From Spirochaetaceae bacterium (GTDB lineage: Bacteria > Spirochaetota > Spirochaetia > Treponematales > Breznakiellaceae): 15,951 bases of DNA. The stretch spans positions 1 to 15,951 of the forward strand of contig JAISCO010000257.1 of NCBI GenBank assembly GCA_031265535.1, read 5' to 3'. The position numbers were made by a program, and so were the translations under genes. The notes below the pieces were generated by a model that was not told the DNA's origin, made no database searches, and saw nothing but the letters and a program-made list of their open reading frames with translations. Positions 12,927 to 15,951 of the stretch are shown here, one piece after another (position 1 is the stretch's first letter; every line of letters begins with the position of its first letter).

Positions 12927-13031
12927 AATGAACAGGTAAAAAGGAAAAAGGAAGAGGTAACAATTAACAGGTAAAAAGGAAAAGGTAAGAAGGAACATTA
13001 ACAGGTAAAAAGGAAAAGGTAAGAAGTAAGC
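12927..13031. repeat. Three tandem 35-bp units
   Basis: Units with AACAGGTAAAAAGGAAAAGG at their core start near 12927, 12962 and 12997. There are no unique spacers between them, so this is not a CRISPR array. Similar purine-rich repeats lie near 7850 and 8330. Confidence 0.75.
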
Positions 13032-13099
13032 CGCTATCGAACCAAAAGCTTCTCCGCCCCCAACGAGGCGCAAACAAGTTTACGGCGGCAAAACGCTAA

Positions 13100-13253
13100 C
13101 GCGGAGCGTATGTAAACCCACTGGCGGGCGCGTATGCCAATCGCCGTTTTCATCTCAAAGGCAGAGGCTGAAACCCCGCTTCCGGGATGTCGGCGCGTAG
13201 CGCATGTGAAACCCGCTGGCGGGCGCGTAGCGGACTTTAAACCCACTGGTGGG
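13100..13253. repeat. Dispersed repeat, three further copies
   Basis: Copies at 13100-13128, 13194-13223 and 13224-13253 follow the form CGCGKAGCGSAYKTRAAACC ending CTGGYGGG. The last one is nearly identical to 8047-8074, 5 kb away. The final two are head-to-tail. Confidence 0.75.
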
Positions 13254-13270
13254 TGTGATATACTGAAAAT

Positions 13271-14107
13271 ATGGATACACCGCTTGCAAATATGGAAGAA
13301 CACAAAGACAGCTATCAATTTAGATTAAAAGAATTTGAGGGGCCGCTTGACCTTTTACTTTTTTTGATAAAACAGAACAGAGTGAACCTTTATGACATAC
13401 CGGTTTCAGAGATTACCGAACAGTACCTTCAATACGTCAGCTTTTCAGGCGAACTTGAACTTGACGAACTTTCGGATTTTTATGTTATGGCGGCGACATT
13501 ACTTTACATTAAATCACGTATGCTGCTGCCCGTTGAATTTGACGAAGACGATGAGATTGAAGACCCGCGGCAGGAACTCGTTGATCAGTTAATTGAGTAT
13601 CAAAAATTCAAGAAACTATCGGAACTCATGGAAGAGAAAGAGCGCGAGACGGAATGGGTAGTTGAGCGGAAAAAATTACAGCGCGTACTGCCGTTTGACG
13701 ATGACGAAGCTTTGTGGAAAAAGGCGGATGTCTGGGAACTGTTGAACGTATTTTCCAGCCTGATGTCCCATCTTTCAGGCGAGCGCATCATGGATTTACG
13801 GGAAGAAGTTTCTATTAACGAAAAAATTACACTGATGACAGAGCTTATAGAACAGAAAGGCGGATGCAGCTTTACCGATCTGTTGGTCAGGAAAGGCTCG
13901 ATAATGGACATAGTTTGCGCGTTTCTCGCCATACTTGAAGCGGTTAAGTTCCGCCTTGCCACAATTTATCAGCATAAACTATTCGGAGACATTCAGATAC
14001 GCGGGCCGCAGCCGGAGATAACGCCTACAGAATCCGTGGATTCCGGCGAATCTATGGAATACAGCGGAGCCGCGGATTTTACAAAATCCGGCGGAGAGGA
14101 AAACTAA
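13271..14107 (+). CDS. scpA: Segregation and condensation protein A
   Basis: This 278-aa protein is the kleisin of the bacterial SMC condensin. The N-terminal SMC-binding part has FEGPLDLLLFLIKQNRVNLY and SEITEQYLQYV, followed by AATLLYIKSRMLLP. The acidic middle (DEDDEIEDPRQELVDQLIEY) and the C-terminal winged helix (FTDLLVRKGSIMDIVCAFLA, LEAVKFRLATIYQ) are complete. It bridges SMC heads together with ScpB dimers to compact and separate chromosomes. ATG 13271 gives about 15 residues before the conserved start; ATG 13292 is an alternative. Neither has a strong ribosome-binding site. scpB follows after one base, the usual pairing. Confidence 0.96.
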   Translation: MDTPLANMEEHKDSYQFRLKEFEGPLDLLLFLIKQNRVNLYDIPVSEITEQYLQYVSFSGELELDELSDFYVMAATLLYIKSRMLLPVEFDEDDEIEDPRQELVDQLIEYQKFKKLSELMEEKERETEWVVERKKLQRVLPFDDDEALWKKADVWELLNVFSSLMSHLSGERIMDLREEVSINEKITLMTELIEQKGGCSFTDLLVRKGSIMDIVCAFLAILEAVKFRLATIYQHKLFGDIQIRGPQPEITPTESVDSGESMEYSGAADFTKSGGEEN

Positions 14108-14108
14108 G

Positions 14109-14771
14109 ATGATGGATACGGATGTGACGGAACCGGACTTGTATCAAACAGAGCTAGACTTTGAATCGGGCGGCGTTGAAGGCGCTGGAAGCGCTGAGAC
14201 AGACATGGAAAGCGCAAACCATAACACGGCCCTTACAGCCCAAAACGCGGCGCTCATTGAGGCGGTTTTATTTCTTGAATCGGAACCTATAGACGAAAAA
14301 CAGATTGCCCGCATCACATCTCTTTCCATACCGGAAGTGGAGACGGCGCTTGAAACACTGGAAGAACGCTATTCACAGGCGGGCGGGATCGAGATTATCA
14401 GGATAGGCGGCGGCATTACGATAGCGCCCAAAAAAGAGTATTGGGAAATATTAAAAGAGCGATACGGGCGCAAGAATATGGCTAAACTTTCACGCGCCGC
14501 CATGGAAACACTTGCCATAATCGCATATTCCCAGCCGGTTACCCGTGCCGAAATAGAAGCCATACGCGGGGTGCAGGCCGATAACATGATACGTTTACTG
14601 TTTGAACGCGGACTTGTCCGTGAAACCGGGAAAAAAGATATTGCGGGGCGGCCCGCACAGTTCGGCACTACAAAAGAATTCTTGAATCTATTCCGAATCG
14701 AAAGCATAGCCGATCTGCCTAAGTTGGATGAATCCGACATTGAACGCTTTGAACTACAAATCGCGGAGTGA
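14109..14771 (+). CDS. scpB: Segregation and condensation protein B
   Basis: This 220-aa protein has the two winged-helix domains of ScpB: LIEAVLFLESEPIDEKQIAR to about residue 110, then LSRAAMETLAIIAYSQPVTR, AEIEAIRGVQADNMIRLLFE and RGLVRETGKKDIAGRPAQFG, with TTKEFLNLFRIESIADLPKL near the end. The first 45 residues are acidic and not conserved. It dimerises and binds ScpA in the SMC complex. ATG 14109 is one base after the scpA stop; GGAGAGG in the end of scpA serves as its ribosome-binding site. An rluB-type gene follows directly, a common arrangement. Confidence 0.96.
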   Translation: MMDTDVTEPDLYQTELDFESGGVEGAGSAETDMESANHNTALTAQNAALIEAVLFLESEPIDEKQIARITSLSIPEVETALETLEERYSQAGGIEIIRIGGGITIAPKKEYWEILKERYGRKNMAKLSRAAMETLAIIAYSQPVTRAEIEAIRGVQADNMIRLLFERGLVRETGKKDIAGRPAQFGTTKEFLNLFRIESIADLPKLDESDIERFELQIAE

Positions 14772-14790
14772 CGGCGGGGGAGAACTCCGC

Positions 14791-15492
14791 TTGCAGGTAT
14801 ATCTTTCTCACGCGGGAGCAGCCTCCCGCCGCGCCGCTGAAAAACTAATATCGGCGGGCAGGGTAAGCGTGAACGGCGTCGTGATTACAGAGATGGGAGC
14901 AAAAGCGCTGCCATCCGACACAGTTTGTGTCGACGGGATACCGGTATGTCTGGAGAACACGCTGCACTACATAGCGCTGAATAAACCGCCGCTTTACCTG
15001 TGCAGCGCGGATGACAAGGAAAACCGCCCGCTTGCCGGGGACCTGCTGCCGCCTGAAATACGCGAGCGCCTGTACAGCATAGGGCGGCTTGATTACCGTT
15101 CCTGCGGCCTCATTCTATTTACCAATGACGGCGCGTTTGCCGCCCGGCTTGGCCATCCAAGCTCAGAAATAGAAAAAGAGTACATAGTTGAGGCATCCGG
15201 CGTGATAAACGGACAGTTGGCGGACAGTTTTTTATCCGGCATCGAGATTGAAGGAGTTTTATACCGCGCCCGCGAAGTCGAACAGCTTGGCAGAAAGAAG
15301 CTGCGAATCGTGCTTATCGAGGGGCGTAACCGCGAGATACGCCGTGTTTTCTCGCATTTTCACCTGCACCCGGTAAGCCTGCGCCGTATCCGCGTAGGCC
15401 CTGTCCGGCTGGGCGGTCTTGCGGAAGGCGCGAGCCGCCCGCTTTCCGCCGCCGAGCTTGACGCGCTCAATAATTTTCCCACGCATAAATAA
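14791..15492 (+). CDS. rluB: Pseudouridine synthase, RluB/RsuA family
   Basis: The protein opens with an S4 RNA-binding domain (LSHAGAASRRAAEKLISAGR, VSVNG), then the catalytic domain with the active-site Asp in GRLDYRSCGLILFTND, EKEYIVE, and the C-terminal LIEGRNREIRRVF followed by LRRIRVGPVRLGGL. This is the RsuA/RluB/RluE/RluF family that modifies 16S or 23S rRNA; linkage to scpAB favours RluB (23S helix 89 region). TTG 14791 is chosen because GGGGGAG lies 8 nt upstream. ATG 14728 in the same frame would overlap scpB by 44 bp and add 21 residues, two of which (LR) fit the S4 consensus. Its 3' end overlaps the convergent vanY-like gene by 26 bp. Confidence 0.93.
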   Translation: MQVYLSHAGAASRRAAEKLISAGRVSVNGVVITEMGAKALPSDTVCVDGIPVCLENTLHYIALNKPPLYLCSADDKENRPLAGDLLPPEIRERLYSIGRLDYRSCGLILFTNDGAFAARLGHPSSEIEKEYIVEASGVINGQLADSFLSGIEIEGVLYRAREVEQLGRKKLRIVLIEGRNREIRRVFSHFHLHPVSLRRIRVGPVRLGGLAEGASRPLSAAELDALNNFPTHK

Positions 15493-15951
15493 ATTGCAGC
15501 GCGTACTGTTGTATCCCATCGAACCACCTGTCAATGAAGGCCGCGAGCGCCGCGCCTGTATAGCGGTAATGCCAACTTTCCCAACGATAACCGGTTATAT
15601 TCTCGTAGCCGTCGGGAAAAGACAGCGACCAGCCGTAAGCCGGGCCATTTGCCAGTATCCAGCGGCCTGCCGCGGTTTGGGCAAAAGCGTCTGTAATTGA
15701 GCCGAAATCCACTACCAAACCCAACTGGTGCTGGCTAAAACCGGGACGGGACGATTCGCGGTCGGCGGTTTCCTGCCCGCTTTCGCGCACATTACGCTGA
15801 TAAACTTCCGTCTGGTAATCGAAAGAGCGGTACGCCGAGGACGCTATAAGCGTAACCCCTTCGGCGCGGGCGGCCTGAGCCATGCGTTCCAGCGCGTCCG
15901 CCGCCTCCCGCCTGAGCATTAGGCCGGCTCGTCCCACACGGTACGAGCCGG
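15467..15951 (-). CDS. VanY-type D-Ala-D-Ala carboxypeptidase (5' end beyond window)
   Basis: The frame stays open to the window edge, so the N-terminus, probably with an export signal, is missing. The visible 160 residues carry the peptidase M15B/VanY core: GLMLRREAADAL, ASSAYRSFDYQTEVYQRNV, then the zinc site GFSQHQLGLVVDFG (H-x(6)-D) and SWHYRYTG with the second zinc His. Such enzymes remove the terminal D-Ala from peptidoglycan stem peptides in the periplasm. Spirochaetes commonly carry them as house-keeping cell-wall trimming enzymes, so vancomycin resistance need not be implied. The stop lies inside the 3' end of the convergent rluB gene. Confidence 0.92.
   Translation of the reverse strand, partial: GSYRVGRAGLMLRREAADALERMAQAARAEGVTLIASSAYRSFDYQTEVYQRNVRESGQETADRESSRPGFSQHQLGLVVDFGSITDAFAQTAAGRWILANGPAYGWSLSFPDGYENITGYRWESWHYRYTGAALAAFIDRWFDGIQQYALQFIYAWENY

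Larger units (their letters stand above)
12918..13270. other. Repeat-filled spacer before scpA (353 bp)
   Basis: The left third holds a tandem purine-rich array (12927-13031). The right part has three copies of the dispersed CGCGKAGCG...CTGGYGGG repeat. No gene, clear terminator or strong promoter for scpA was found. Short frames on either strand here are made of repeat sequence. Confidence 0.6.

Noticed and set aside
12927..13031. CRISPR-like tandem repeats
   Set aside because: The 35-bp units follow each other directly without unique spacers, and no cas genes are present.
15467..15951. Vancomycin resistance gene
   Set aside because: It is VanY-type by family, but no vanA/vanB, vanH, vanX or vanRS is nearby; a cell-wall house-keeping role is more likely.

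Overview
The window looks like a piece of a spirochaete chromosome, most likely a Treponema. The grounds are lipoprotein-rich gene content, a scpA-scpB-rluB block, long poly-C/G tracts inside genes, integron-type cassettes with long attC sites (integrons are known in Treponema denticola), and spacers full of small dispersed repeats. The genus is an inference; no rRNA or other decisive marker is present.

Region 1 (1-2592) is the tail of an integron gene-cassette array without its integrase. Three cassettes lie between attC sites. The first encodes a Cys-rich protein of unknown function. The second encodes a Phd/YefM antitoxin plus a ParE/RelE toxin. The third is a damaged BrnT-BrnA module in which the toxin is cut down to its C-terminal third while the antitoxin is intact. 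Each cassette has its own promoter 39-47 bp after the R' box. The two ends of each cassette are complementary for 17-18 nt, beyond the 7-bp R boxes. The last attC is cut off at a run of 14 C.

Region 2 (2694-3511, minus strand) holds crcB/fluC (fluoride channel) and a YkvA-type (DUF1232) membrane protein. A hairpin-rich spacer (3512-4187) and a plus-strand lipoprotein gene of unknown function (4188-4967) follow.

Region 3 (7776 down to 5075, minus strand) is the most interesting part. It is an operon for a UbiA-family polyprenyl-phosphate phosphoribosyltransferase, a HAD phosphatase fragment, an EamA/ArnE-like small membrane protein and an NAD-dependent epimerase. It looks like a lipid-linked pentose pathway feeding an envelope glycan. 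Two long homopolymers lie in it. G16 at the UbiA-HAD junction fuses the two proteins as sequenced, and C14 inside the epimerase puts that gene out of frame. Both look like slipped-strand (phase-variation) switches. A 60-bp REP-like repeat has replaced the rest of the HAD gene and also forms the end of the epimerase gene.

Region 4 (7687-9000) is a 1.3-kb spacer with dispersed repeats, a strong terminator and a promoter with a 19-bp perfect-arm palindrome. That promoter drives Region 5 (9001-12917): a lipoprotein CbiK-type chelatase, a binding lipoprotein, a FecCD permease and an ATPase. The order matches the Porphyromonas gingivalis iht haem/iron uptake genes (ihtB-C-D-E). The start region of the ATPase gene is present in three tandem copies.

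Region 6 (12918-13270) is another repeat-rich spacer. Region 7 (13271-15951) is core genome: scpA, scpB, an RluB-type pseudouridine synthase, and on the opposite strand the C-terminal part of a VanY-type D,D-carboxypeptidase running off the window.
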